This document shows, one piece after another, positions 12,303 to 25,488 of a stretch of DNA of 64,000 bases. Source of the DNA: Colias croceus (Eukaryota > Arthropoda > Insecta > Lepidoptera > Pieridae); assembly GCF_905220415.1 (NCBI RefSeq), contig NC_059552.1, positions 8,075,001-8,139,000 on the forward strand. The letters run 5' to 3'. The position numbers and the translations under genes are program-made. Each line of letters opens with the position of its first letter. The first letter of the stretch is position 1. A model generated the notes under the pieces. The model was not told where the DNA came from, searched no databases, and saw only the letters and a program-made list of their open reading frames with translations.

Positions 12303-13036
12303 CAGTCCTCTTTTAGAGTCTTGTCAATGTTTGAGTAAAATATCAAATAAATACTAATCTACAACTGCGTGAAACATTCACACTGCTGTAGAACTGTGTA
12401 TATGTTATGCTACATTAAAAAATATATTTTTATACCAACACTCTTTTATTGTATTCTTTATGACATACCTAACTCGTAAGTCTATATTATCATATATAAA
12501 TAATTAAGCATTGTTATCGAGATTACCTCCTTTTGTGCGGTTGCAGTGTGCGATGTATATTATGTATTATGTAATCATCATAATTATTATAATAATTTTT
12601 AATTACATTGAAGATAAAGCGTACCTCTACCAAAACAAAACGACTAGAATTGTCTGCCATTTAAAATGAAGAAGGTAAGTCACTAATTATTCATAGTTCA
12701 TCTTTATTGTGATATTTGATATTTTGTACATTAACTATGTTTTTTTTTTGTATGGTTTCGTCATATTCTTTAAATATGAAGAATAAAGAAAGTTTATTAC
12801 GATTAAAACTTACACAATTTATTGCTACTGTAGAATCTAGCCTTCTAGGGAAGATTTCATATTCATATGAAAAGAAAAATCTCTACGAATTTGAAACCTA
12901 GTTTGGGAACATCGGTTATAAAAATATTATCCAATTAAGAAAAATACACAATGATAAGAATTACATAAATAAACTTCGTCAATACGATTGTGATATAAAT
13001 GTGTGGATGTTGATACGCGTCTTATCATGTGTTGCT
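12303..13036. other. spacer between reductase copies 2 and 3
   Basis: AT-rich spacer. AATAAA at 12346-12351 is the likely poly(A) signal of copy 2. The 61-residue frame at 12716-12901 has no conserved feature and is probably chance. Confidence 0.5.
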
Positions 13037-13043
13037 TATAAAA
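13037..13043 (+). promoter_or_regulatory. TATA box of reductase copy 3
   Basis: TATAAAA located 54 bases before the start codon, with a following block conserved in front of copy 2. It lies inside the 5' extension of the open frame, which argues that the extension is not translated. Confidence 0.5.
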
Positions 13044-13090
13044 ACTGCAACGTTTTGCGTCAATTATATATAGAAAGCCGTGCAGTAAAC

Positions 13091-13990
13091 ATGGCTGAGA
13101 AAATTGCTATAGTTACTGGCTCTAACAAAGGTATCGGCTTCGGCATAGTTAAAGAATTGTGCAAAAGAGGAGTTGGGATTGTTTACTTAACATCAAGAGA
13201 TATGAACCGCGGCAAAGAGGCTGTGAAAGTTTTGGAAAAGGAAAATCTACATCCCAAATTTCATCAACTTGACGTAAGTAATGAAGAAAGTGTGAAAGCA
13301 TTCGCTGAATACGTCAAGAAGGAGCATAATGGACTAGATATTCTAATTAATAACGCCGGCCTTCTTGATCCTGACTATCTCAGACCAAACTATGAAGATG
13401 CAAAAAGAGTTATTGATACTAATTATTACGGAGTTTTGTTAATGCAAAAGTATTTCTTTCCAATTATGAATGAAAACGGGCGAGTTATAAATGTGTCTAG
13501 TGACTGGGGCCATATAACGAACATAAAAAATTCTTATTGGATACAACGCCTTACTAATGAAAAAATAAGCCTTGAAGACGTCAATGCCTTTGTCACATGG
13601 TTCCTGGATTCCATCAAGAATGGAACAGTAAAAGAAGAGGATTTCGTATCGTACTCAGTTCTGGCATACAGAGTGTCTAAGGTAGCGCTATGTGCTCTAA
13701 CTCGCGTCCAACAAAAACAAGTAGGGAAAAATATATCAGTCAATTCCCTTTACCCAGGATTTGTTCGTACAAACATGACTAAAGGGGCTGGTGATATGAC
13801 AGTAGATGAATCCGGTATTACTCCCGCATATTTAGCTCTAGATATTGATCAGTCAGTAAAAGGCAAGTACTTCTGGTTCGATAAAACTGAAGTTGACTGG
13901 GCAGACACTAGCCTTGACATACTTGACGCATTTGAAGACTTCGAAACACGCGTTGAGGATGCTATGAAAAGCAGTGTTGAATATCAATAA
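13091..13990 (+). CDS. carbonyl reductase (CBR1-like SDR), copy 3
   Basis: A 299-residue SDR carbonyl reductase, single exon. Cofactor loop TGSNKGIG at 9-16, NNAG at 87-90, NVSS with Ser about 137, YRVSK with Tyr193 and Lys197, and PGFVRT near 222. The residue before PG is Tyr where copies 1 and 2 have His. The frame is open upstream to 13001, with an ATG at 13007. I chose 13091 because it matches the AACATGG start of copy 1 and because a conserved TATA-like block (13037) falls inside the extension. The leader GAAAGCCGTGCAGTAAAC is nearly identical to the start of copy 2. Poly(A) signals at 14124 and 14132. Confidence 0.92.
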   Translation: MAEKIAIVTGSNKGIGFGIVKELCKRGVGIVYLTSRDMNRGKEAVKVLEKENLHPKFHQLDVSNEESVKAFAEYVKKEHNGLDILINNAGLLDPDYLRPNYEDAKRVIDTNYYGVLLMQKYFFPIMNENGRVINVSSDWGHITNIKNSYWIQRLTNEKISLEDVNAFVTWFLDSIKNGTVKEEDFVSYSVLAYRVSKVALCALTRVQQKQVGKNISVNSLYPGFVRTNMTKGAGDMTVDESGITPAYLALDIDQSVKGKYFWFDKTEVDWADTSLDILDAFEDFETRVEDAMKSSVEYQ

Positions 13991-14123
13991 TGTTGATTTG
14001 AATTGACATGACTGTTTGATACCAATTTAAGTTATTTGTTATTAAAAGCAGATTACAATTGGACCTTGACTGGACCTTTTCTCGAATGATAATAAGTATC
14101 AAAAGTGAATGATTATTTATGTA

Positions 14124-14137
14124 AATAAAGGAATAAA
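14124..14137 (+). terminator. poly(A) signals of reductase copy 3
   Basis: Two AATAAA hexamers (14124-14129, 14132-14137) about 135 bases after the stop. Confidence 0.5.
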
Positions 14138-14198
14138 TCTCATATGATTTTTATTTTATTATGATGCTTTGTTTATATGCCTAAAGTATTATATTCAA

Positions 14199-14409
14199 CT
14201 AGCTTTCCGCCCGCGGCTTCGCCCGCGTTTTCAAAGAAAAACCCGCTCCCGTAGGATTTCCGGGATAAAAACTATCCTATGTCCTTTCTCGGGTATCAAA
14301 ATATCTCTATACCAAATTGCATGCAAATTGGTTCTGTAGTTAAGGCGTGATTGAGTAACAGACAGACAGACAGACAGAGTTACTTTCGCATTTATAATAT
14401 TAGTGTGGA
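14199..14409 (-). mobile_element. Helitron-like repeat, head A / tail 1
   Basis: Reverse orientation, flanked A/T. Starts CTAGCTTTCCGCCCGCGGC (tail 1: GAAGCCGCGGGCGGAAAGCTAG on the other strand, with a GC hairpin just before the CTAG) and ends TTAGTGTGGA. Confidence 0.75.
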
Positions 14410-15334
14410 TGTAAATACTAGGTACTTATGTTAAATAATTCTTGTATGCACCTAATTGTGAAGTATGTGCATCTCGTACTTGCAAAAACGTAATAAGTGA
14501 AAAAAAATATGTAACTTTAGGTTTTACTCGGTTTTACATATAATTCTGGTTGTAGACTGAAAATAAAGTCATGTTTTGACACTATCCTGTATTTATTCTG
14601 GATTTACAATTAAATCATAAAACAGATGGATTTATCTTTCAGATTAAAGTTATGTACACACAGACACGAAATGTTTATGATCTTTGCGACAGAGATTAAC
14701 AACACTTAAAAATATTGTTGTTCCTAATTTTTTACAACCTACGTTGTATAGAGGACTTCTAAAGAAATTATATATTTGACACTCACTTAACGAAGGCAAT
14801 TCTGACTACACAAGACGAAATTATTTTTAGACCGAGAAAAAGTCACATAGAAAAGTCTATTCAAAGCGGGCATTGCAACAAACTGTAAAAGCCGGTAGAA
14901 CGGTCGAATTAATATAAGTTAAATCACATTTTTTCGCTGAATAAACGTTTCTACAGCACAATAAATGTTCAGAGGCAAACGAAATTGGCTGTCCTGTAAG
15001 CGGAATAGATTGGTGCACTTAGAAAGGTACCAGTGAAGTCTTTTAGCTCTTATTCGAAGGGTATAGACGCTATTTTTGCGTGACACGACTTGAAATGGTC
15101 AAGTTTATTGTTGCAAATGCATAATGGTCTGTAACTAAGAGGGTAGTTTCCGACTGATTGTAGAAATGTAAGTTTGGAGTGTTTGCTCAAGATATATAGC
15201 TCGTTTTGGTTATATGTTGCATAAAATTGCTTATATTATCTATGATATAAGTTGTAATAATAGTTATTTGAGTAAAAATTGCACTGTTTGCACTATATAT
15301 GAGAGTTAATGTTTTTTGTGCACATTTTAGCTTC

Positions 15335-15490
15335 TATCGCGGGCCTTGAGCGCGGGGACCGAATCGAGAAATTCCGTAACGAAAAAACCTCACGCTCCCC
15401 ACTCCGACAGGCACGGAGGTGTGGCTTGAAGGCATGCTATGCAATAGCTTTACCGCGGCAGTCCCCGAGTGCCACACGTCCTTTTTTATT
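15335..15490. repeat. GC-rich interspersed repeat fragment
   Basis: A GC-rich island in AT-rich DNA ending in a short T-rich stretch. The composition, and my memory of similar text elsewhere in lepidopteran genomes, suggest the 3' end of a non-LTR retrotransposon or a SINE. The 61-residue frame over it is not a gene. Confidence 0.4.
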
Positions 15491-16860
15491 CTGAAATGTC
15501 ATTGGTAAATATCGTGTCCATTGAATTACAAAAGAGGATTTAAATATTCAATTATTTTCAAAAACCTATTTGAAAAGCGTGCAAATATTTATATTGAAAT
15601 ATACGATTATTTACACAAGGCTTATGTTAGAAACAAAAAATCAAAATTACTTCTATATAATATTTGGGTACAAACAGTTAATTAAAAATGAATGAATTTC
15701 CCCGCGTTTTTTAAATTAGTTACATCTTTATGGGAACTATATTTTCTATCACCAAAATTTATATTTGTCATCAAGTTGTATCACCTAATAAATAGATCTA
15801 TCACCACGAAATATTTTCGTTCTCAGATAAACAAAAGTTGTTCCCAGGTATGGATTATCAAATTAATGTTAATATGTGTGTAAAATAACAGATCGATAAC
15901 CAATAAAATTATATTGCATTACATGAATACAAACTTCGTTCTTATAATAACAGTTTTGTTACTTAAATAATAGCTCTGTGCTCAGAATGGTAGATCTGTC
16001 ACCAAATAAATCGATTATCGATGCCTGACTGCGACTCCTTTTTATTTGATATTTTGTCACCAATACAGTAGTAACATTTCATTTCGTTCAGATATTAAAT
16101 TAATGTATTCGTTACCAATTTAATACATCAATTTATAATTTTAATGAAAAAATGATCAAAGGGGCGGAGACAAATTGGCGCGCTTTAAAAATTAACATGT
16201 GCAAACATATTATCGGATTAGCCATACGCTTAAAGCTGGCCAACCCCCCACCAGAAGCATAAATCGGCCAGAAAAGAAAAAGGGGGCGCCCTTCGAAATC
16301 CAAACGAGCTGATTATTCAGTGATTATTGTTTTTTAACAATAAATATTTAACAATAAATATTGATTATTTTGACTTTAATTAAGTGTTTTATCTACAATT
16401 ATGCTAGCCACTGATTATTCAGTGGTTATTATTTTTAAGAATAAATATTGATTATTTTAACTTTTAGTAACATAATATGATTTATTGGTGATCTCTTTAA
16501 ATTAGTTTGCTTAAATACTTATTAGGACACACCTATTATAATACATACAAAAACATTTATTTGGTTCTACACCTTATATCTCAGGATTTTAGGTGATTTA
16601 TTGTGGAACTGATTTTGCATTGTTTGGTGACTACATTTTGGTGACAGATCTACTATTTTGAGGACAAACCCTATTATTTAAGAAACACAAAACTAATTAA
16701 ATTGGTGATAGCTTAAATGATACCCCATCTTTATAACACCTAATATTTCAGGCGTATCCATAATTATTAATATAATGATTAATATTAGTTTTCATAACAA
16801 CTTAACTAAACTACAATATACTTCAATTTGTAAGAGATGATTCAATGCGTTATAAGTATC

Positions 16861-17200
16861 TTTTTTTTTATGCTATAGGATAGCAAACGAGCGATGCGTC
16901 GCCTGGTGTTAAGCGATACACGCCGCCCATGAGCACTGGGAAGTGGATGTGTTGCTATCCTCAAAGGGATTTGGAAGGAGTTAGGTTGAAGGGGCGAGGA
17001 TGGGAGGGAATGAGGATAGGGAAGGAGAGGATAGGTAGGGGACGGGAAGGGATGTGGGCCTCTGGACCCCTCACTCACCGTACGGAACGCGACAGTAAAC
17101 TGTCACTATGGCGCCAATATTCTGTGAGGGTGTGGTACCTTCCCCGGTGCGAGCGTGGCCCAATTCGTGCCGAAGCATGCTCGACTCCCACTATCTGAAG
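16861..17200 (-). repeat. interspersed repeat, probably non-LTR 3' end
   Basis: Starts with a T-run (a poly(A) tail on the minus strand), then 'GATAGCAAACGAGCGATGCG' and 'CGCCGCCCATGAGCAC', a pattern I recall as common in lepidopteran genomes. It contains a GGGA/GGAT-rich stretch at 16,990-17,060. The two opposing frames here are by-products of that composition. Confidence 0.5.
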
Positions 17201-17764
17201 TATCTATCTTTTTTCTGCCACCATTTTTTAAGTTCTGCCAAATTGTCAAATAGAAGTGTAGTATGTAAATGAATACATAATATGCACATACCTACATTGT
17301 GAGCATCTGCGCAAAGAATACATTACGCAAATGCCGAGATTGTAGTTCGGGAATTGATAAAGTGTACGGAACTATAAGCTCTATGTGTAAGTAAGTACTA
17401 CAAGCTACATATTATTACTCAAAGATAAATTGTATGTCTGTTTGTAATGAATATATTGAATGAAGAAAAACAGTAAATCAAACATAAACTCAAAACTCAA
17501 ACAAACTCAAACATTCATTTATTCAATTAGACTACTACTTAGTAGCACTTTCGAATCGTCATTACATAGGTAAGTATTTTTAACATTTACCACCGATTCG
17601 GAAAGCAGTATCTATGGAGAAGAATCGGCAAGAAACACCATAACATACATTTATTTGTCTGGTTGTGGTATAAAAAATGAATGAAAAGTAGTTAATGAAC
17701 TTAAATAAAACAGTTTTGAATTTAACACATGAAAGAAAGTTATGATAAAATGTAGCTAAACATG

Positions 17765-17916
17765 ACATGACTCAGGAACTACTGGTCCCATTTGAACAAT
17801 TCTTTCGGTGTGAGATAGCCAATTTATCAAGGAAGGCTGGCTATATATCATCACTATCATCAAGCTAAGACCAATGGGAGCGGAGCAATATGGGTAAAAC
17901 CTCGGGGCACATCTAG
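17765..17916 (+). mobile_element. Helitron-like repeat, second group
   Basis: Contains 'CAGGAACTACTGG' and 'GCTAAGACCAATGGGAGCG' and ends CTAG before T. Same group as 40149-40327 and, reversed, 57873-58108. The 5' end is unclear. Confidence 0.5.
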
Positions 17917-19181
17917 TATTAAAAAGGGGGACATCTTTGAATAAAGACAAAAAAATATGAAAATATATATTTCTCTAACAAACTAAAATTACTGTACCGA
18001 TCCACATAAAATTTAAAGCTCAGAACACACTCTAACCTCAAGTGAAAACAACCTTCAAAAAACAAAAACCGAATAAATAAAATAAACAAATAGAACTCGC
18101 AAATCTACTCTGACCTCACTCACAAACTCTCAACATCAATTAACATAATCAAAACTCATTCAACAAATGTAACGAAACTTAACGCAAGTTCCAAGTGCAA
18201 ATAATTGTTGTCCGGACAGGAAGACATATTGAATCAATTTGTTTGCACAATTCTAACCCGGGACTGCGTATAAATCACACATCACTATGAAATATTGCCT
18301 ACATAAACCAGTCTAAAATGACCCCTCAGTCCTATCATATGAACATAAAATAGGGGCAAATAACTATGGCCAATGTTTGAATAAAATTGTTCATAGTTCG
18401 TTTTATACGGAGTTTATTCAATTATATATTTTTATAGGCTGTAAAATATGTTGTGAATATGAAATTTTATTGTCTCGTTTAGGTGTGTGTGTTTTGGAAG
18501 CTTTGTCAGTAATAAATTACTTGTATTGGAGGTAAAACGATTTTTTTTTTTTGTATTTGTTAAGCGATAAGCTGTGTGCGTAATGAGAGAAAAAAAATCT
18601 TTGCAAATAATTATTTCTGATCCTTATCTTAACTAGCTAAGTATCTAGTTTTCATGACTTTAAGTATAGGAGTATCTATACATTATCACTTTTCAATTCT
18701 ATCAATAGACAACAATTTCCATTAAACTATTGTATATATTTTATATTTTAAACCATTGATTGACGTAAAGATTCGTTGTCAAAATTCGCGTTACCGATAT
18801 TATGACGAAGGGCTCGGTATAAGCATCAAAGAATTTTCATTAGGCCGAAGTAGAATTCATTTCCTTTGAACCGATGAGTTTTAAGTTTTAGGGGATATTA
18901 AAGGAATTTTCATAATCAATCATCTTTACATTTGTTTTATGTATAGATTACCAACTTTTTAATACCTTTTTGATTGTTTTATCGGCATTCATACTCGCGA
19001 GAAGCCAATCTCGGTAACTTTTTAAATGGCAAGGTTTTGATAAAATCTACGTAATGTTTGAATGGTCTTTAGAAATTTGCTGTGACCCTTCACAATGAAT
19101 TTATTCATTGCTTTCTAAAGGCGTTTTTTTAAATAATCAAATAATAACTGAAGTTTACAAAAGACGAACTTTTAAAAGTCT

Positions 19182-19370
19182 TCACTACATAGTATAAAAC
19201 AAAGTCGCTTTCTCCGTCCCCTTGTCCCTTTATATGCTTAAATCTTTAAAACTACGCAACGGATTTTGATGCGGTTTTTTTTAAATAGATAGAGTGATTC
19301 AAGAGAAAGGTTTAAGTATATAATTTATTAGGTTTTAGACAAAGCGGGCGAAGCCGCGGGCGGTAAGCTA
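19182..19370 (+). mobile_element. Helitron-like repeat, head E / tail 1
   Basis: Begins TCACTACATAGTATAAAAC and ends GAAGCCGCGGGCGGTAAGCTA. A closely similar copy in reverse orientation is at 27904-28089. Confidence 0.6.
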
Positions 19371-20559
19371 TCAAAAAATGGCAAACGTAACGTCTAAACC
19401 AAAACTATTGACCATCTTAATTTCACATCTGTTGCACAAGACGATTTTCTGCAAACAATTGAACAATAAATTTATTCTTAGCTAAAATAAAAGATTGAAC
19501 AGATCACATTTAACATAAACTAGTTTATAGAAAAGTTCACCAATAACCAAAAAACACGACATTCACAACAAAAATCATAACCAAACAAACAAATACACGC
19601 AAATAAATTCAAAGCATCCAACTGAGCACCGCAAACGTTTTGTCTCCGATAGCATCAAGTACTCTCGTCAAGGAACAAAAAAACGAAGCCAAATGAAACG
19701 AGAAACGGGATAAACAAAAAACAGAGGGGCCCTTATCGTAAGGCCCTTTCCCTCCAATGACTCCCTTTGAGCTGATTTCTTATTGAATTCAAGTTTAAGA
19801 ACGTTTACGGAAGACGTTTTGACGATATAAGGAAAATTTTATATCGAATTGAATGCGAAAATTATCTCTTTGTGTATCAATGTTTTTAACATTTTGTGCT
19901 CTCTAATTGGTTGGTTGGGTGGTAATGAATTATGTTTCAAAATTAAGTATTCATAATATCGAAATATGAAATTAAATTTTAATTTCGGTTATGGAACGTT
20001 ACCGCAAAAAATTGTATCACGCCACAGATAATATTATAATACTCATCACACTAATAACAGATATAAAATTTTATGTTCATTGTGCACTTAAGAATGCAAA
20101 AATATTTTCACACAATAATATTATTCTCTATTACCGTTCTTCGAAGTCATTTTATTTGTTATCTACTTATCGTGTTTTATAAAAAAATTAAAAGCATTAA
20201 TAATAAAATTCATTTTACATTCTTCATTTAATATTATATCAGAATAGACCATTTGCTTGAAAAATAGTTCTGATTTATTTCTAAATATAAACGCTAGCCG
20301 TCCATCCATTTCAATTTTCCATTACCCATCGAATGATAAAAGTTTATTTATTTCTCAAATATAAAATGGAAGACTCGTGTGTGCCTCAACCGCATTATTT
20401 AATATTTATGTCCATTTAAATGTTCTGAAATCAACATCTTTTGGCACTCACAGCTAGATGTTCACATATTTGGCCGCAAACTTCAACTATCGGGGCTCAT
20501 TCTTGATCGTGATCAACAAAGTCGCCAACTTAAGGGTTGTGTTATATAAAATATAAAAT

Positions 20560-20745
20560 ATAATATTATAAATGCGAAAGTAACTGTGTCTGTCTGTCTG
20601 TTACTCAGTCACGCCTTAACTACTGAACAAATTTGCATGAAATTTGGTATAGAGATATTTTGATACCCGAGAAAGGACAAAGGCTACTTTTTACCCCGGG
20701 AAATAGGATAGGTTTTATCCCGGAAATCCCACGGGATTGGGTTTT
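20560..20745 (+). mobile_element. Helitron-like repeat, head A, 3' truncated
   Basis: Has the TAATATTATAAATGCGAAAG head, the GTCT run and the 'CGGAAATCCCACGGGA' middle, but the GC-rich CTAG tail is missing. Confidence 0.6.
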
Positions 20746-22571
20746 GTTTCAAATCAAAAGAAGGATTGTTATCATTGGACTGCTGTTTTATTGATAAATT
20801 AAACTAAATACCGTTTTACTTTGTATTTCCATAGTGCTTTCCCTTGTCACAATAGATTTCAATATCATTACATAATATCTTTGACTGGAAAATCAAGTTA
20901 CAGCTACGAAAATTTCCTAAGCAAGCAAGGCACAAATATTATATAACACCTGATTGTACCCTTAAAACATATAAGTATCTACAACTCAGCTTGACGTAAC
21001 ACAATACAGTTATGTACACTAAAAAGTTATTTTTACAAATGTGACAGCCCTATCCAAGTCTAAAAAGTAAAGATAAATAAAATTTAACGAGCAGGAGGCG
21101 AGCCAGCAGCCCATGTAAACACGGAGACGTAACTAGTATCGTGGGGGTGAATCTCTAAATGAAATTTATGCACTTGCATAATGGAATTTGTATTTATTTA
21201 AAATTGGCAAAGCTTCGTTAAAGGCTATGTATGAATAGAGTAAGTTAATTATCTACACGTTTATTTTAACAAGAGGCTTAATAAAAATATTTAAATATAA
21301 ATAATTATAATGATTTTTAAAGAGGGAAGATGTCGTTGTCTGTATGTGAACATAGCAATTCCTAATTATATCGATTTTGAATTTATCAACATTATTTTCT
21401 TTGTAGATTTTACCCCGAAATTGACATTTCATGTACCAGTTACTTAAATTCATATTAAAAAAAATCTTTATTTTGCCAAAACATTATACCTTACAAAACT
21501 ATGTAGGTACACTGACTCTTAAACTAGAAAAACTCTGTGTCTGATATTATATTATTTACTAGAACGTTAATCCTCCTAATATATCTCTCATTTTGACTTT
21601 AGATTCATAATATTATTAATAAAACATTATACCCACTCTGAAGTGATATACATTTTTTTATAAAGACTCATCTGGAAGAACAGAAAATAACAAACCTAAA
21701 CTTATAAAGGAAACCCTGATCTATAAGCGGTCGGAGAATATAAAACTACAATATGAGATAACAAAGTTAAAATTGTTGTATTATGCGAATCATGGCCCAT
21801 AAAACACTTTGTTAAATGTGCGCACGCTTTACAATTGAGTTAAATGACTGTATATTCAGAGTAACATTAAATCGCTTGTGAAAATTTTCCCGCTCATTTT
21901 AACCTTTTCTAGTCCGAGCGAGTATCTTATGCTAGTGCAGTATGTAGTAATTATGATAAATAATTAATGTTATTCCAATTTCCAGGCATACTGTAGTCCA
22001 AGTACACTTATTGTCAAGTTTATCTGCACTTTTTAGCACGATAGAGACACCGATCTTATAAATAGATAAATAATTGATTTTAATATTTATTAAGTGCATT
22101 GTGGGGTATCCATAACGAAGCGCTTTTGGCAAAATTATTCTTATAATAAGTTAATTTTATTAATTATTTCGATTGTAATAATATTGTGTAATGATAGAGT
22201 GGTAGAGTTCTCATTTGAATGTATTTTAATTTGTATAAAATATATTCCTACTAATTAACACAGAACAAAAATGAAATAATACTTGTAATAACTAAAACGC
22301 TATGCATCATCGAACTGATCCTGTATCAAAAACACAATATTTAGGCCGTAAATTCGAAACGTTATTAAAATCGGTTCGCTGTATAAAAATGAGGCATTAC
22401 CTCCGTTTTATTCATTCGTTTCGTTGGAAATTATTTTCGTGAATGTAAATTAAAATGTAGAAGATGTAACATTAATCAACGCTTTGTTGAAATACAAGTT
22501 GACGTGAAATAATGTTTTTTGGAAAGGTCTGCCTTGTAGTGTTGGGGGCAATGGTGCGGTTTTTTTATTTG

Positions 22572-22690
22572 CAAACGACTTCAAAAATATATGGTCCTCT
22601 ATTCGACTGTATTTCTTTTGGGTATGTTTCCTCAGAACTTTCCACTGGGTGAACCGATTTTGATGATACTTTTTATATGAAGGTTAGTTC
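22572..22690. repeat. diverged MITE fragment (AACCGACTTC type)
   Basis: Starts AAACGACTTCAAAAATAT and continues with 'CAGAACTTTCCACTGGGTG' and 'GAACCGATTTTGATGATAC'. Related to the element at 9166, without the second end. Confidence 0.4.
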
Positions 22691-23336
22691 AAGTAGTCCG
22701 ATTTAAATTTTTTAATAATTTGTAGTTTTTCGGAGTTTTTCGTTTTAAAATAATTATAGTTTGGATTATTTCATTAAATTGTTCTCAAAATTCAGCGTGC
22801 ATGAAGCATATTACTATAATTGAATTATTTTTATCATGTGCTTGATTCTCTATTAAGGTAAATGTTTTTTATTTAAGATTTTTTTTTTTGATGTTTTGGG
22901 AATTGAATACAATACAGCGATTTGTAATTAATAATCAACTTGTTAAATAAATTGGAATTATTTATATTTTATCAATTACACGTCATTTTAAATATATTAT
23001 TACGTAAACTGAACTGACGTTGAACTGTGTAGGTGAGTACTTTCTTTCGGGTATTTTTCAGGTAGTAGTAACATAAAATATACTTCTAAATATAAGTATA
23101 TATTATTTACTCCAACTATCTATAATATTTGCATAAGAGTACTTGCAAACAGGAACAGAGTATTTATCTTGTATTTACATAAGTATGTCTTATAATTTGT
23201 ATTATTTGTATTCCATAAAAGTGAAAAAATAGCGAAGAAAAATATAGGTATGTACTTACCTACATTTTAATGAGGTAGATACAAGAGTATAAAAATTACT
23301 TCATTTTTAATTAATCAAACACCTTATTATATCTAG

Positions 23337-23445
23337 CTAGTGACCAGCCCCGGCTTCGCACGGCCAAAGAGGATTATACATAATATAAAATTTACTCTTG
23401 AACCACTCTATCTATAGAAAGGAGCATCAAAATCCGTTGAGCAGT
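23337..23445 (-). mobile_element. Helitron-like repeat fragment, head E group
   Basis: CTAG start, 'CCCCGGCTTCGCACGG' tail and a middle like that of 27904-28089 ('GCATCAAAATCCGTTG'). The 5' end is lost. Confidence 0.45.
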
Positions 23446-24389
23446 TTTAAGTGCCCTTGGTAAGTAAAAATGGCTAAATGGACTGTTATTAATTATGAGC
23501 TATAATTGAAAATATTAATATTTTTCGCACTGAAATTTCTAAATTTTCATGGTGAATGGCGCTTACAATTTTTAGTTTCGAGCACTTTGATTCCATACTC
23601 ACCTCAGGCGCCAATAGCTGAATTTTCGCTGATCGCCTAAACCCTCTTAAAGACCGAAAAATAGGACAGACAGACAGCAGGAAGTCATTTCGCTTTAACT
23701 AAGTAATAAGTATGTAGAGCTATTTGTTTATGTTGTTTAATTAAAAAGACTGAAGCTCGTGAACGAAACAAAAATAAACACGACTTCAATTATACAAACT
23801 CACATCTGGGTTTAAATAAACAAAACAAGAGACGTTAATTATAAAATAGTGTGCGAAACCACAAGCCAAGTTTTAGCAAGTACGTCGGGAAATAGCAAAA
23901 TCTTTACCTCAAAGTTTCAATCAAATACCCCTGTACGTATTTTGACCTACTTCCTTCAGTATATTCGTGAGTTGTAATAAAATTTGTGAGCCAAAGTTTG
24001 TACAAATGCAATGTAGTTGTTGGCTGTTAATACAATAGACTTTAATTGAATTTGCCTGCATCAAGAGTTTTTTTGTAACGTTGACTCAAGAAGCTTTTAT
24101 TCCGAGTGAAATTTGATTATTTTGCTGTGTTGAAATTTGCTAATGTTGAATGAATTTAAGGCAAATGTTGGCTGACTCTTTGTGTCCTCTCAGTTTTTAC
24201 TCATAGAGATTTAATTTAAAAGATGTGAAGTTCCTGTAAAACTATATTCTTTTGTCTCACACACACAAGGACAAAACTGTTCCGGTTTTAGTGTCAATTA
24301 AATTTCGGCCATTTGACCATAACTATGTGTAGCCAAATAAAACTTTATTTGATATCCTATGACCTAGTGCAAATCTATATCTATCTTCT

Positions 24390-24592
24390 TAATATATATA
24401 AATCTCGTGTCACAATGTTTGTCCTCAATGGACTCCTAAACCACTTAACCGATTATAATAAAATTCGCACACCATGTGCAGTTCGATCCAACTTGAGAGA
24501 TAGGATAGGTTTTATCCCGGAAATCCCACGGGAAAGGGAACTATGCGGGGTTTTCTCTGAAAACGCGTGCGAAGCCGCGGGTGGATAGATAG
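24390..24592 (+). mobile_element. Helitron-like repeat, head C / tail 1
   Basis: Head 'AAATCTCGTGTCACAATG', then 'ATCCAACTTGAGAGATAGG', then a tail 1 type end (GCGAAGCCGCGGGTGG...ATAG before T). The copy at 52857 shares the head but carries tail 2. Confidence 0.6.
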
Positions 24593-25447
24593 TAGATAAT
24601 ATTAACATTGTGGCCGATAAATAAAATATCGCAGATACTAAAATAAACATTTAGAGAACTTATCTATTGTAGATATTAAAACCAAATGTTTGGATTAAAT
24701 AGCAATGCAAAAAAACATTGATATCGTTGCAACCGTTCGAGAGATACAGCGCTACAGATAAAAAAAATACACACAGCTTATCAACGCATTACTATCTTCG
24801 TATAGAAGTTGTAATAAGGCACTAATACCTATGAAATCATAATACGATTCCAAATTGTTAAGTCAAAATAGTACATAAGATACCTCGTGCGAAAAGATAA
24901 CTTCTAACTACAAAATACAAATCCAATACAATTGTCGCTTCAAGCGCTTACGAATTTTATACGTTCAAACCGAACTCAAGCGCTGAATCGACTGCAAAAA
25001 TACCACAGTTGACATTCCAATTATTATCAAGTCTGGATACGATGTTATTCCTTTATTTTCAGTGGAAATGAGAGGAACTCAAGAAATAATTGGTTCGATA
25101 CTGAATAGATATTGATCTGTTTCTTTTTAATTTTTTTGTTAATGTTCTAGAGATTGCATTGTTAAGTGCAGCCGCTGGTAAAACCATTTTATAGGTTTTT
25201 TACGGCTACCACATTTTACTTCGAAGACAAAAATGGTTTTTCATAAGTAATCGCTTGTTTATACATTTTTATATACTTTTAATATTATTTCTTATAACTA
25301 TAACTATATTTGTCAAACGGCACTATTTATTGTTTATTGTGTTCACTTATTCGTTAGAGAAAAATCAAAGACGTTTTTATTACTTGTGTATTTCGTAATA
25401 TAATAATACAAAAATATTCGCATAAAGTAAGTACATCATTTCCATTA

Positions 25448-25457
25448 TTTATTTATT
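25448..25457 (-). terminator. poly(A) signals of reductase copy 4
   Basis: Two overlapping AATAAA hexamers on the minus strand about 35 bases after the stop codon. Confidence 0.45.
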
Positions 25458-25488
25458 TTTTTTACATGAGGCTCCAGCTACATAGGAA

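Larger units (their letters stand above)
14410..25447. other. 11-kb gene desert with scattered repeats
   Basis: No supported gene on either strand; all open frames are short and of AT-rich or repeat origin. It holds non-LTR-like repeat pieces (15335-15490, 16861-17200), several Helitron-like copies (17765, 19182, 20560, 23337, 24390) and a fragment resembling the 9166 MITE (about 22572-22690). Confidence 0.6.

Noticed and set aside
13534..13743. Minus-strand frame inside reductase copy 3
   Set aside because: Shadow of the real gene on the other strand.
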